From NCBI GenBank assembly GCA_035293245.1, contig DATDOO010000383.1:1-48236 (forward strand): a stretch of 48,236 nt of DNA. Direction: 5' to 3'. Of the stretch, positions 36,971 to 45,609 are shown piece after piece. The translations under genes and the position numbers were made by a program. A model generated the notes under the pieces. The model was given only the letters and a program-made list of their open reading frames with translations. It was not told the origin of the DNA and made no database searches. The stretch is from DATDOO01 sp035293245. GTDB lineage: Bacteria; Pseudomonadota; Gammaproteobacteria; Methylococcales; Methylococcaceae. The stretch's first letter is position 1, and each line of letters opens with the position of its first letter.

Positions 36971-37528
36971 CTACATCAGCAACGGCAGCGCGAGCATCTT
37001 GACGACTTGCAACGCCAACAACACCAGCAACGGTGAAAGGTCGATCCCGCTGAATGGCGGCAACAAGCTTCGCGCCGGACGCAGCAAAGGCTCGGTGAGA
37101 TCGCGCAGGAATGTGGCAGCGGGATGGTAATACCCCATGCTGAACCAGCTCATCGCCGCCTGGATGAGGATCATGAAAATCCAGGCGTTCAGCACCAGTT
37201 CCAGCCAGCGCGCCACCGAACCGAGCAGAAGCGCCCCGGCCGCGGGAATCCCGCCCGTCTGCAGGAAGGCGAGCAGCGCATTGTCCATGGTTTGAAGCGT
37301 CAGCATGAGCACCACGGCCGCGGTATCGACTCTGCCTAGCGGCGGAATCAGGCGGCGCAGCGGGCGCAGCAGCGGATGCGTCAGACGTATGGTGAACTGA
37401 AACAAAGGATTGTGAAAATCCGCAGCAACCCATTGCCCCAGAAAACGCAGCAGAATAATGACGATATAAAAGGAAACCAGTGTGTCCGCAACAAAAATGA
37501 CCGGGGACAAAAAATAGGATGCGTCCAT
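36971..37528 (-). CDS. YggT family integral membrane protein
   Basis: A 185-residue membrane protein with two repeats of the YggT domain: about 8-95 (FYIVIILLRFLGQWVAADF, RLTHPLLRPLRRLIPPLG) and about 105-185 (LNAWIFMILIQAAMSWFSMG, DLTEPLLRPARSLLPPFSG). The PLLRP motif in each half is diagnostic. Function is uncertain; a role in osmotic or K+ homeostasis has been proposed for E. coli YggT. It follows proC by three bases in the conserved yggS-proC-yggT order. Confidence 0.9.
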   Translation of the reverse strand: MDASYFLSPVIFVADTLVSFYIVIILLRFLGQWVAADFHNPLFQFTIRLTHPLLRPLRRLIPPLGRVDTAAVVLMLTLQTMDNALLAFLQTGGIPAAGALLLGSVARWLELVLNAWIFMILIQAAMSWFSMGYYHPAATFLRDLTEPLLRPARSLLPPFSGIDLSPLLVLLALQVVKMLALPLLM

Positions 37529-37531
37529 CGT

Positions 37532-38359
37532 TCAGCCGCCCCCGAACTGTTCGGACAATTCCCGCGAGCGGCGCTCGGCAGCGCGTATCGCCTCGAGCAC
37601 GAGATCGGCAAAGCGGCCTTCCTCGAAGACGCGAATCGCCTGTTCCGTGGTTCCACCGGGCGAAGTAACCCGCCGCCGCAACTCCTCCGGCGACTCCGCC
37701 GACTCCATGGCGATCTTGGCCGCACCCAAGGCGGTCTGCTGGGTCAGCAGACGCGCCACATGCGCATCGAGCCCGCAAGACGCAGCCGCGCGCTCCATGG
37801 CCTCCATGAACAGGAAAAAATAGGCCGGTCCACTGCCGGAAAGGGCGGTCACGGCATCCAGCAGGCGCTCCTCTTCCACCCACACCGTCAAACCGACCGA
37901 GCGCAGGATACGTTCCGCCGTATTGCGCTGCTCGCGACTGGCGCGCTCATTGGCATAAAGCGCGGTGGCTCCGCTCCGCACCTGCGCCGGCGTGTTGGGC
38001 ATGCAGCGCACGATGGCGGCGTCTCCACCCAGCCAGGTGGCCAGATCGGTCACCCGGACGCCGGCGGCGATGGACACGATCAAGGGCTGGCGATCATGGA
38101 CCGCGGCGGCGATCCCGGTGGCGACAGGCCGCATCACCTGCGGCTTGACCGCCAGGACCACGATTTCGGACTCGGCGACTACGTTGACGTTGTCGTGAGC
38201 AACGGTGACGCCCAGCCGCGATTTCAGCAGTTCCAAACGGGCGGCGTCCACGTCGGCCACCGCGATGTGCGCCGGCTCGTAGCCGTCGGCCAGCAAGCCG
38301 CTGATCAAGCTCCAGGCCATATTGCCGCCGCCGATGAAACCGATGTTCTGTTGCTTCAT
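37532..38359 (-). CDS. proC: Pyrroline-5-carboxylate reductase
   Basis: Last step of proline synthesis: reduces pyrroline-5-carboxylate with NAD(P)H. The 275-residue protein starts with the Rossmann motif IGFIGGGNMAWSLISGLL (6-23). Other family blocks are LAVKPQVM (about 69-76), RCMPNTPAQVRSGATALYA (about 118-136), ALSGSGPAYFFLFMEAM (about 170-186) and the C-terminal VTSPGGTTEQAI. It lies 44 bases after yggS on the same strand and directly before yggT. Confidence 0.96.
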   Translation of the reverse strand: MKQQNIGFIGGGNMAWSLISGLLADGYEPAHIAVADVDAARLELLKSRLGVTVAHDNVNVVAESEIVVLAVKPQVMRPVATGIAAAVHDRQPLIVSIAAGVRVTDLATWLGGDAAIVRCMPNTPAQVRSGATALYANERASREQRNTAERILRSVGLTVWVEEERLLDAVTALSGSGPAYFFLFMEAMERAAASCGLDAHVARLLTQQTALGAAKIAMESAESPEELRRRVTSPGGTTEQAIRVFEEGRFADLVLEAIRAAERRSRELSEQFGGG

Positions 38360-38403
38360 GTCGCCTTCCGAAATCCGAGGAAAACCATTCTAGCCCAGGC
38401 CCG

Positions 38404-39108
38404 TCAGGGATTGTTAGCGGCGATCGGTTTCGGCCGTGCGCCGAACAGCGCCGTGCCGATCCTAATTTGGGTCGAGCCCTCGAGGATTGCGGCTTCCAGG
38501 TCGTCCGACATGCCCATCGACAAGGTATCCATGCCGTAAATCGGGGCAACGCGATCAAACAGCTCTCTCATGCGCGCGAATGTTCCACGTTGCTCGGCTT
38601 CGCGGTCGTCCGGTGCGGGAATGGCCATGAGTCCGCGCAACCGAAGGCGCGGCAACGGGGCCATGGCTTCCAGCAACGTGGGGACCTCCCTCGGGTCGAC
38701 GCCTGATTTGCTTGCCTCGCCGCTGATGTTGACCTGGAGGCAGACGTTCAACCGGGGAAAGAAATCCGGCCGGTGCGCGTTCAGCCGCTCGGCGGTCTTC
38801 AAGCGCTCCACGCCATGCACCCAGGCGAAACGCTGGGCAACAAGACGGGTCTTGTTGGACTGGATCGGCCCGATGAAATGCCAGCCAATGTCGAAATGGC
38901 CCAGGCTGTCCTGCTTGGCCGCCGCTTCCTGAAGATAATTTTCGCCGAAGTGGCGCAAACCGCAGCGGTAAGCCCGGGCGATGGCCACCGCGCCGTGAGT
39001 TTTGCTCACCGCCACAAGGCTCACCTCCCCTTCGTTTCTTCCTGCGGCCCGTTCCGCGGCGCGGATGCGCTCTTTCAGGCACGCAAGGCGCGTCTCAAAT
39101 CCTTCCAT
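38404..39108 (-). CDS. yggS: YggS/PLPBP family pyridoxal-phosphate homeostasis protein
   Basis: Non-catalytic PLP-binding protein that buffers vitamin B6 and affects amino- and keto-acid pools. The 234-residue single TIM barrel (alanine-racemase N-terminal type) has the PLP-binding Lys36 in LVAVSKTH. It also has FGENYLQEA (about 54-62), WHFIGPIQSNKTRL (about 76-89), LMAIPAP (about 163-169), and LSMGMSDDLEAAI followed by TQIRIGTALFG at the C-terminus. Together with proC, yggT and the divergent pilT-pilU it reproduces the Pseudomonas arrangement. Confidence 0.95.
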   Translation of the reverse strand: MEGFETRLACLKERIRAAERAAGRNEGEVSLVAVSKTHGAVAIARAYRCGLRHFGENYLQEAAAKQDSLGHFDIGWHFIGPIQSNKTRLVAQRFAWVHGVERLKTAERLNAHRPDFFPRLNVCLQVNISGEASKSGVDPREVPTLLEAMAPLPRLRLRGLMAIPAPDDREAEQRGTFARMRELFDRVAPIYGMDTLSMGMSDDLEAAILEGSTQIRIGTALFGARPKPIAANNP

Positions 39109-39143
39109 CCCGACGCCCCATTTTGACTATACTAGATTTAGTT

Positions 39144-39177
39144 AAACCCGCGCTGGCTGCCGATTCAGCGCGGGTTT
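39144..39177. other. Perfect 12-bp hairpin in the divergent yggS-pilT region
   Basis: AAACCCGCGCTG (39144-39155) and CAGCGCGGGTTT (39166-39177) enclose a 10-base loop. It lies between divergent genes, so it ends no annotated gene. It may act in a leader transcript, stem from a small RNA, or be an old end of the neighbouring element. Confidence 0.6.
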
Positions 39178-39191
39178 CAGTCTAACATCCA

Positions 39192-39335
39192 GGGAGCTGT
39201 CTCAAAAACAACTGCGCGGACGCGATTGGGGATCGGGCGGCTCCCGGAACCTCGTTTAACCCACGGATGTCCGGTTTCCGAGCCGAGTGTCTTGTCGGCA
39301 GGCATCCGGTCGCGTTGCTTTTTGAGACAGTTTCC
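39192..39335. mobile_element. MITE-like element (144 bp) with about 22-bp imperfect terminal inverted repeats
   Basis: The left end GGGAGCTGTCTCAAAAA continues CAAC; the right end, read on the minus strand, is GGAAACTGTCTCAAAAA continuing GCAAC. They differ at two bases and one gap. The inside codes for nothing. TGTCTCAAAA-type ends occur in several IS families, so this may be a non-autonomous derivative of an IS elsewhere in the genome. No target duplication is obvious. The element ends 20 bases before pilT and therefore sits in its promoter or leader. Confidence 0.65.
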
Positions 39336-39355
39336 ACGCACTACGGGGAGAACGA

Positions 39356-40393
39356 ATGGATATTTCCGAATTGCTGGCCTTTTCCGTGAAGAACGGCGCA
39401 TCCGACCTGCACCTGTCGGCCGGGCTGCCGCCGATGATCCGCGTGGACGGCGACATCCGCCGCATCAACGTGCCGGACCTCGATCACAAGGAAGTTCATG
39501 CGTTGGTTTACGACATCATGAACGACAAGCAGCGCCGCGATTACGAGGAATTTTTCGAGACCGACTTCTCCTTCGAATTGCCCGGCGTGGCGCGCTTCCG
39601 CGTCAACGCCTTCAACCAGGATCGCGGGTCGGCGGCGGTGTTCCGCACCATTCCGTCCAAGGTATTGACGTTGGAGCAGTTGGGCTGTCCGACTTTTTTC
39701 GCCGACGTCACCAAGCAGCCGCGCGGCATCATCCTGGTTACCGGGCCGACCGGTTCCGGCAAGTCCACCACCCTGGCGGCGATGATCAACTACGTCAACG
39801 AAAACGAATACGCGCACATCCTCACCATCGAGGACCCGATCGAATTCGTGCACCAGAGCAAGAAGTCGCTCATCAACCAGCGCGAGGTGCACCGCGATAC
39901 CCACGGCTTCGCGGAAGCATTGCGCTCCGCCCTGCGCGAAGACCCGGACGTGATTCTGGTCGGCGAAATGCGCGATCTGGAGACCATCCGCCTGGCGCTC
40001 ACCGCCGCCGAAACCGGGCATCTGGTGTTCGGCACTTTGCACACCAGTTCGGCGGCCAAGACCATCGACCGCATCATCGACGTATTCCCCGCTGCGGAAA
40101 AGTCCATGGTGCGTTCCATGCTCTCCGAGTCGTTGCAAGCGGTCATCTCCCAGACCCTGCTGAAGAAAATCGCCGGCGGCCGCACCGCCGGCTGGGAGAT
40201 CATGGTGGGAACTCCCGCCATCCGCAACCTGATCCGCGAGGACAAGGTGGCGCAGATGTATTCGGCCATCCAGACGGGGCGCAAGGAAGGGATGCAGACC
40301 CTCGACCAGCATCTGGACGAACTGGTGAGCAAGGGGATCGTCACCAAGGCCACCGCGCGTGCCCGCGCCGTCAACAAGACCCAGTTCGCCTAA
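39356..40393 (+). CDS. pilT: Type IV pilus retraction ATPase PilT
   Basis: Hexameric ATPase that powers pilus retraction, twitching and DNA uptake. The 345-residue protein has the family start MDISELLAFSVKNGASDLHL (1-20), Walker A GPTGSGKST (130-138), the Asp box ILTIEDPIEF, Walker B EALRSALREDPDVILVGEMR, the His box ETGHLVFGTLHTSSA, and the retraction-specific AIRNLIREDK near 286. The ribosome site GGGGAG (39343-39348) lies just outside the MITE-like element. pilU follows after 19 bases. Confidence 0.97.
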   Translation: MDISELLAFSVKNGASDLHLSAGLPPMIRVDGDIRRINVPDLDHKEVHALVYDIMNDKQRRDYEEFFETDFSFELPGVARFRVNAFNQDRGSAAVFRTIPSKVLTLEQLGCPTFFADVTKQPRGIILVTGPTGSGKSTTLAAMINYVNENEYAHILTIEDPIEFVHQSKKSLINQREVHRDTHGFAEALRSALREDPDVILVGEMRDLETIRLALTAAETGHLVFGTLHTSSAAKTIDRIIDVFPAAEKSMVRSMLSESLQAVISQTLLKKIAGGRTAGWEIMVGTPAIRNLIREDKVAQMYSAIQTGRKEGMQTLDQHLDELVSKGIVTKATARARAVNKTQFA

Positions 40394-40412
40394 CCCTCAG
40401 CGGAGATTCGCC

Positions 40413-41561
40413 ATGGATTTCAATTCCCTGCTCGCCCTGATGGTGGAGAAGAAAGCCTCCGACCTGTTCATCGCCGCCGGCAAGGAACCGAGCATGAAGG
40501 TGGACGGGGTCATCGCGCCCATCTCCAAAACCAAGCTGACGTCGGATCAGACACGGCAAATCGTCCTCAGCATCATGACTCCCCGGCAGCGCGATGACTT
40601 CGAGAACACCAAGGAATGCAACTTCGCCATCGCCAGCGAAGCGCTGGGGCGATTCCGCGTCAGCGCTTTCGTCCAGCGCGATTCCTGCGGCATGGTGCTG
40701 CGCCGCATCGAGACGAAAGTGCCGACGGTGGAGGAACTGAACCTCCCGCCGATCCTCAACGATCTGGTCATGAACAAACGCGGCCTGATCCTGTTCGTCG
40801 GCTCCACCGGCAGCGGCAAATCCACCTCGCTGGCGGCCATGATCAAATACCGCGCCGAGCACAGCACCGGCCACATCATCACCATCGAAGACCCGATCGA
40901 ATTCACCCACCCCCACTCCACCAGCATCGTCACCCAGCGCGAAGTGGGGCTGGATACCGAATCCTACGAGGTAGCACTGAAAAACACCCTGCGCCAGGCG
41001 CCCGACGTGATCCTGATCGGAGAGATCCGCACACGGGACACCATGATGAACGCCATCGCTTTTGCCGAAACCGGCCATCTGGTGCTGTCGACCCTGCACG
41101 CCAACAATGCCAACCAGGCGCTGGACCGCATCCTGCACTTCTTCCCCGAGGACATGCATCCGCAGCTGTTCATGGATCTTTCACTCAACCTGCGCGCCAT
41201 CATCGCCCAGCAGCTCATCAAGCGCGCCGACGGCAAGGGCCGCTACCCGGCGGCGGAGATCCTGCTCAATACCCCGCTGGCCTCGGACCTGATCCGCAAG
41301 GGCGAGATACACAAGCTCAAGGAATTGATGAAGCAATCGCGAGAGCACGGCATGCAGACCTTCGACCAGTGTCTCTATGACTTGTACAAGGCCGGCAAGA
41401 TCACTTACGACGACGCCATCTACTCGGCGGACTCCAAGAACGAGGTGCGCCTGATGATCAAATTCGGCGAGGAAGGCGGTATCGAGAAGTACGCGCCGAA
41501 GGAAGAGACCATCGCCATCGTGGACGACGAGAACGTCCACGTCAGACTGCCGGGGCGCTGA
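40413..41561 (+). CDS. pilU: PilT-dependent retraction ATPase PilU
   Basis: PilT paralogue that supports retraction under load and depends on PilT. The ATG at 40413 (after CGGAG) gives 382 residues; the frame is open further upstream but overlaps pilT. The N-terminus is MDFNSLLALMVEKKASDLFI, Walker A is GSTGSGKST (130-138), followed by ITIEDPIEFTHPH and NTLRQAPDVILIGEIRTRDT. ILLNTPLASDLIRKGEIHKL replaces the PilT AIRNLIRE motif. The acidic extended C-terminus (from about 340) is normal for PilU. Confidence 0.96.
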   Translation: MDFNSLLALMVEKKASDLFIAAGKEPSMKVDGVIAPISKTKLTSDQTRQIVLSIMTPRQRDDFENTKECNFAIASEALGRFRVSAFVQRDSCGMVLRRIETKVPTVEELNLPPILNDLVMNKRGLILFVGSTGSGKSTSLAAMIKYRAEHSTGHIITIEDPIEFTHPHSTSIVTQREVGLDTESYEVALKNTLRQAPDVILIGEIRTRDTMMNAIAFAETGHLVLSTLHANNANQALDRILHFFPEDMHPQLFMDLSLNLRAIIAQQLIKRADGKGRYPAAEILLNTPLASDLIRKGEIHKLKELMKQSREHGMQTFDQCLYDLYKAGKITYDDAIYSADSKNEVRLMIKFGEEGGIEKYAPKEETIAIVDDENVHVRLPGR

Positions 41562-41569
41562 CGCCCCGG
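41550..41569. terminator. Hairpin at the end of pilU, convergent with yggX
   Basis: CCGGGGCG-CTGA-CGCCCCGG: an 8-bp GC stem with the pilU stop codon in its loop, followed by TCTCTCT. It is only a few bases from the yggX stop on the other strand. A weak intrinsic terminator is plausible. Confidence 0.5.
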
Positions 41570-41575
41570 TCTCTC

Positions 41576-41830
41576 TCAATCCGACGCCGCCTCTCCGGAG
41601 CCGCCGAAAAGAAATTTTTCCCGCTCCATTTCCAGGAAGGCTCGGGATTTGGCTTCGAAAGGCGTCAGGCGGTATTCGTTGATGAGCATCGTCTGCTGGC
41701 GCAGCCAGCTGTCCCAGGCGTCCCTGGAAATTTCCCGGTAGATACGCTCGCCTTTCGCGCCCGGAAAAGGCGGCGCGTCCAATCCTTCAGACTCGCAGTT
41801 CAATTTCACGCAATGGATCAGACGAGTCAT
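41576..41830 (-). CDS. yggX: Probable Fe(2+)-trafficking protein YggX
   Basis: Small protein thought to protect labile iron and iron-sulfur clusters from oxidation. The ATG at 41830 gives 84 residues, slightly short of the E. coli 91. It begins MTRLIHCVKLNCESEGLD with the conserved Cys7, and continues PPFPGAKGERIYREISRDAW and INEYRLTPFEAKSRAFLEME, all diagnostic. The start overlaps the mutY stop by four bases; mutY-yggX is a conserved pair, fitting because MutY carries an iron-sulfur cluster. Confidence 0.94.
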   Translation of the reverse strand: MTRLIHCVKLNCESEGLDAPPFPGAKGERIYREISRDAWDSWLRQQTMLINEYRLTPFEAKSRAFLEMEREKFLFGGSGEAASD

Positions 41831-42942
41831 GCACATTTCTCCAGGGTTGAGGGTTCGGTCAATTCCGCGAGCAGACGGGCGATGGGCGCGGGCACGGCGG
41901 TCGCCCCCGAAGCGCCGGGATGAAACCAGGTGCCTGAATCGGTTTCGGCCACACACCCAGGGGGACCGGACACGCCGGCCGTCACCGGAACATAGTCGAG
42001 ATGGAAATGGCTGAAGGTGTGGCGACGCGCAGGAGCGAACACCAGGGTGTCCATGTCGATGCCGCGCGCCAGACAGGCAGCGCGCAGTGCGGCTTCATCG
42101 CCGAAGCGCGGGAAGCACCATAATCCACCCCAGAGCCCTTGCGGCGGATTGCGCTCCAGATAGCAGCGCCCATCCCTATCCAGCAGAATCAGAAAATGGC
42201 AGCAGCGCACCGGTTGGACCGTCGCCGGTCGCGGCGCCGGGATGGCTTCGGTACGGCCTATTTGCCGAGCCGCGCACCCTTCGCTTACCGGACATTCGCC
42301 GCAACGCGGCCGGCGCACCGTGCACAATGTGGCGCCCAGATCCATGATCGCCTGGGTGTAATCGGCCGCGCGTTCATGGGGCGCGTGTTTCTCGCTGAGC
42401 TCCCATAATTCGCGGTTCACGGAACTCAAGCCGGGCCATTCTTCGATGCCGTGCCGGCGGGCCAGAACCCGCTTGACGTTGCCGTCCAGAATGGCGGCGC
42501 GCCGGTTATGGGCAATGGCGAGAATCGCTCCCGCCGTGGACCGGCCGATGCCGGGCAAAGCCACCAGCGTATCCGGATCGTCGGGCAGCCGGGCTCCATG
42601 ACGTTCGCAAACCAGGCGCGCCGTATGGTGAAGGTTCCGCGCGCGGGCGTAATAGCCCAGTCCGGCCCAGTGGCGCATCACCTCGTCGCCATCGGCTTCG
42701 GCCAGGGAACGAATGTCCGGAAATCGGGTCACGAAGCGCTGGAAATAGGGGATGGCCGTGGCGACCCGGGTCTGCTGGAGCATGATTTCCGAAACCCACA
42801 CCCGGTAAGGTGACGCGGGATTCCGCCACGGCAAATCGCCGCGGCCAAGGCGACCGTACCAATCCAGCAGTCGCTCCTGAAATGCGGTGACCGCCGTATC
42901 AGAACAGGACGCCGCGCCGCTGGAGTTGCTGCACGGCTTCAT
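41827..42942 (-). CDS. mutY: A/G-specific adenine glycosylase MutY
   Basis: Removes adenine mispaired with 8-oxoguanine. The chosen ATG 42942 gives 371 residues and places the start 44 bases inside cysN; no start codon lies between that ATG and the conserved FQERLLDWYGRLGR, so the overlap is forced unless a rare start is used. Catalytic Glu52 is in SEIMLQQTRV and Asp153 in ILDGNVKRVL. The 4Fe-4S cluster ligands C207, C214, C217 and C223 show C-x6-C-x2-C-x5-C spacing. The C-terminal NUDIX-like domain (about 245-371) senses the oxoguanine (QGLWGGLWCFPRFG, HTFSHFHLDYVPV). Confidence 0.94.
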   Translation of the reverse strand: MKPCSNSSGAASCSDTAVTAFQERLLDWYGRLGRGDLPWRNPASPYRVWVSEIMLQQTRVATAIPYFQRFVTRFPDIRSLAEADGDEVMRHWAGLGYYARARNLHHTARLVCERHGARLPDDPDTLVALPGIGRSTAGAILAIAHNRRAAILDGNVKRVLARRHGIEEWPGLSSVNRELWELSEKHAPHERAADYTQAIMDLGATLCTVRRPRCGECPVSEGCAARQIGRTEAIPAPRPATVQPVRCCHFLILLDRDGRCYLERNPPQGLWGGLWCFPRFGDEAALRAACLARGIDMDTLVFAPARRHTFSHFHLDYVPVTAGVSGPPGCVAETDSGTWFHPGASGATAVPAPIARLLAELTEPSTLEKCA

Positions 42943-44545
42943 CGACGGAAATCGCGTCGGCGGAGAAGGTCGTATGGGTTTCCTCCGCCTGAGCGGGAAG
43001 CGGCAGCGTGGCCAGTACGATGAGTCCCGCCCGGCGTAACGCCTCGACAACCGTCGCAGCCTGTTCTCCGGGATGCTCGCTGCCCAGCACGGCGGCGACG
43101 TGGCCCAGATCGAAGAGCGCCCTTTCCAACTCCCATGCCAGCGTTTCCCGCCGCTCCCCGGTCAAATGCACCACGACGGCGCGCTGGCCGAAGCGGGCAG
43201 AGCGCTCCGCGGTGCTTACCGGGTGAAAGTCCGAGACTTCCTTGCCTTTGCCGACGATCATGCCCGCACCGACTGTGACGTTCGTCAGGCGGTCGATGAC
43301 GACAAAGGCGCCGGTTCCCTTGCTCAAGGCGTAAGGGTCGAAGGCGATGGGCACGTTGAGGGCGATGTCGCACAGGGCGATTTCGTTCAGGCGCAACTGG
43401 TCAGCGGGTATGCGCTCCAGAGTGTTGACGTCGACGCGATGACGAATCTCCGCCACCGAACCGGTCACCGTGCGCGTGGCATGCTTGATGAAATACTGCT
43501 TGCCGGGCACAAGCGGCGCCTCGCTCATCCACACCAGATGTGCGTGCAAGCGCCCATCGACCGACGGCGCATCGCCGGGATGCACGAGGATGTCGCCCCG
43601 GCTCACGTCGATCTCGTCCTCCAGGGTCAACGTCACTGCCTGCGGCGGGAAGGCCTCGCCCAACTCGCCGTCCTGGGTGACGATGCTCTTGATCCGGCTG
43701 GTCTTGCGCGAAGGCAGCACCATCACCGTATCGCCGGGGCGCACGATGCCCGCAGCGACCGTACCGCTGTAGCCGCGAAAATCCAGATGTGGCCGGTTGA
43801 CGTACTGCACCGGGAAGCGGAAGTTTTTCAGGTTGCGATCGCTGGCGATTTCGATGGTTTCAAGGATTTCCATCAACGGCTGGCCCGTGTACCAAGGCAT
43901 GGCCGCGCTGGGCTGCACCACGTTGTCGCCCTGCAGGGCGGAAATCGGCACGCAACGGATGTCGTGCAGATCCAGCCCGCCGGCGAACGCCAGGTAGTCG
44001 TCGCGGATCTGCTCGAACACGCCCTGGCTGAACTCCGCCAGATCCATTTTATTGATGGCGACCACGATGTGCCGGATGCCCAGCAGCGAAACGATGAAAC
44101 TGTGGCGGCGGGTCTGGGTGCGCACACCGTGACGGGCGTCGATGAGGATGATGGCCAGGTCGCAGGTGGAGGCGCCGGTGGCCATGTTGCGCGTGTACTG
44201 TTCGTGGCCGGGCGTGTCGGCGATGATGAACTTGCGCCGGGCGGTGGAAAAGTAACGGTAGGCCACGTCAATGGTGATGCCTTGCTCCCGCTCCGCCTGC
44301 AGGCCGTCCACCAGAAGCGCCAAGTCCAGTTCGCCACCGGTGGTGCCCACCGTCTTGCTGTCGCGCTGGATGGCGGCCAGTTGATCCTCGTAGATCATCT
44401 TCGAGTCGTGCAACAGACGGCCGATCAAGGTGCTCTTGCCGTCGTCCACGTTGCCGCAGGTCAACAGGCGCAGCAATTCCTTGCGCTCGTGCAGAGCGAG
44501 ATAGGCGTGGATATCGGAAGCGATGAGGTCGGATTGGTGGGACAT
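42899..44545 (-). CDS. cysN: Sulfate adenylyltransferase GTPase subunit CysN with degenerate C-terminal extension
   Basis: CysN couples GTP hydrolysis to CysD-catalysed APS formation in sulfate assimilation. G1 is GNVDDGKST (31-39), G3 is DTPGHEQYTRN near 109, G4 is NKMD near 164. The protein is 548 residues, against about 475 for CysN and about 630 for CysN-CysC fusions. The extra part (about 444-548) begins SARFGQRAVVVHLTG and goes on to ALRRAGLIVLATLPLPAQAE, the order seen in APS kinase. The Walker A after LTG is replaced by ERRET, and the DGDN region and most of the middle are missing. I read it as an inactivated, shrunken CysC domain. It follows cysD by 29 bases. Confidence 0.93.
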   Translation of the reverse strand: MSHQSDLIASDIHAYLALHERKELLRLLTCGNVDDGKSTLIGRLLHDSKMIYEDQLAAIQRDSKTVGTTGGELDLALLVDGLQAEREQGITIDVAYRYFSTARRKFIIADTPGHEQYTRNMATGASTCDLAIILIDARHGVRTQTRRHSFIVSLLGIRHIVVAINKMDLAEFSQGVFEQIRDDYLAFAGGLDLHDIRCVPISALQGDNVVQPSAAMPWYTGQPLMEILETIEIASDRNLKNFRFPVQYVNRPHLDFRGYSGTVAAGIVRPGDTVMVLPSRKTSRIKSIVTQDGELGEAFPPQAVTLTLEDEIDVSRGDILVHPGDAPSVDGRLHAHLVWMSEAPLVPGKQYFIKHATRTVTGSVAEIRHRVDVNTLERIPADQLRLNEIALCDIALNVPIAFDPYALSKGTGAFVVIDRLTNVTVGAGMIVGKGKEVSDFHPVSTAERSARFGQRAVVVHLTGERRETLAWELERALFDLGHVAAVLGSEHPGEQAATVVEALRRAGLIVLATLPLPAQAEETHTTFSADAISVDEAVQQLQRRGVLF

Positions 44546-44574
44546 GAATATTCGCTAACTTCGGTGGGGAAGAC

Positions 44575-45483
44575 TCAGAAATAGCCTTCCATTTTTTTCT
44601 GTTCCATGGACCCCGCCTGGTCGTGGTCAATGACCCGGCCCTGGCGTTCGGACGTCTTGGTAAGCAGCATTTCCTGGATGATTTCCGGCAGGGTGGCGGC
44701 GCTGGATTCCACGGCGCCGGTCAGGGGATAGCAACCCAGGGTGCGGAAGCGCACCATTTTTATTTGCGGCGCCTCGCCCGGCTCCAGCGGCATGCGCTCG
44801 TCGTCGACCATGATCAGCACGCCGTCGCGTTCCACCACCGGCCGCTCCTTGGCGAAGTACAGCGGCACGATGGGGATGTTTTCCAGATAGACATACTGCC
44901 ACACGTCCAGTTCGGTCCAGTTGGACAAGGGGAAAACACGGATGGATTCGCCCTTGTTGATCTTGCCGTTGTACAGGCTCCACAACTCGAGGCGCTGGTT
45001 TTTCGGGTCCCAGCGGTGGTTTTTGTCGCGGAAGGAATAGACGCGTTCCTTGGCGCGGGATTTTTCCTCGTCGCGCCGCGCACCGCCGAAAGCCGCGTCG
45101 AACTTGTATTTGTCCAGAGCCTGCTTGAGCGCCTCGGTCTTCATGATGTCCGTGTGCTTCTTGCTGCCGTGGGTGAACGGGCCGATGCCCTGCTCCACCC
45201 CTTCCGGATTGACGTGGACGATCAGATCCAGCCCCAGTTCGTGCGCCCGGCGGTCGCGGAAGTCGATCATCTCGCGGAATTTCCACGTCGTGTCCACATG
45301 CATGAGCGGAAACGGCGGCTTGCCGGGGTAGAAGGCTTTCATGGCCAGGTGGACCATCACGGCGGAATCCTTGCCGATGGAGTAGAGCATCACCGGATTT
45401 TCGAACTCGGCGGCAACCTCGCGGATGATGTGGATGCTTTCCGCTTCCAGTTGCTTGAGATGGGTCAGTTGATGTGCGGGCAT
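44575..45483 (-). CDS. cysD: Sulfate adenylyltransferase subunit CysD
   Basis: Catalytic ATP sulfurylase subunit: sulfate + ATP to APS. The 302-residue length is exact. The PP-loop-type motif LYSIGKDSAVM (34-44) binds ATP. Other blocks are FPLMHVDTTWKFREMIDFRD (about 58-77), KTEALKQALDKYKFDAAFGG, RRDEEKSRAKERVYSFRD, FPLSNWTELDVWQYV and VRFRTLGCYPLTGAVES. It is the first gene of the cysDN operon and diverges from the DUF4126 gene across 126 bases, where its promoter must lie; I saw no clear CysB site. Confidence 0.97.
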   Translation of the reverse strand: MPAHQLTHLKQLEAESIHIIREVAAEFENPVMLYSIGKDSAVMVHLAMKAFYPGKPPFPLMHVDTTWKFREMIDFRDRRAHELGLDLIVHVNPEGVEQGIGPFTHGSKKHTDIMKTEALKQALDKYKFDAAFGGARRDEEKSRAKERVYSFRDKNHRWDPKNQRLELWSLYNGKINKGESIRVFPLSNWTELDVWQYVYLENIPIVPLYFAKERPVVERDGVLIMVDDERMPLEPGEAPQIKMVRFRTLGCYPLTGAVESSAATLPEIIQEMLLTKTSERQGRVIDHDQAGSMEQKKMEGYF

Positions 45484-45609
45484 TCGCTGGGAGACTAATT
45501 TTTTTGCGTTGAGCGCGGCATTCTAGCAGAAGCGCCCCACCTCTTTCCGCCGACGCGCCCGGCATGTCATAGTGAACGGCGTCATCATTCTGTCTCCCGG
45601 GTGCCTGCC

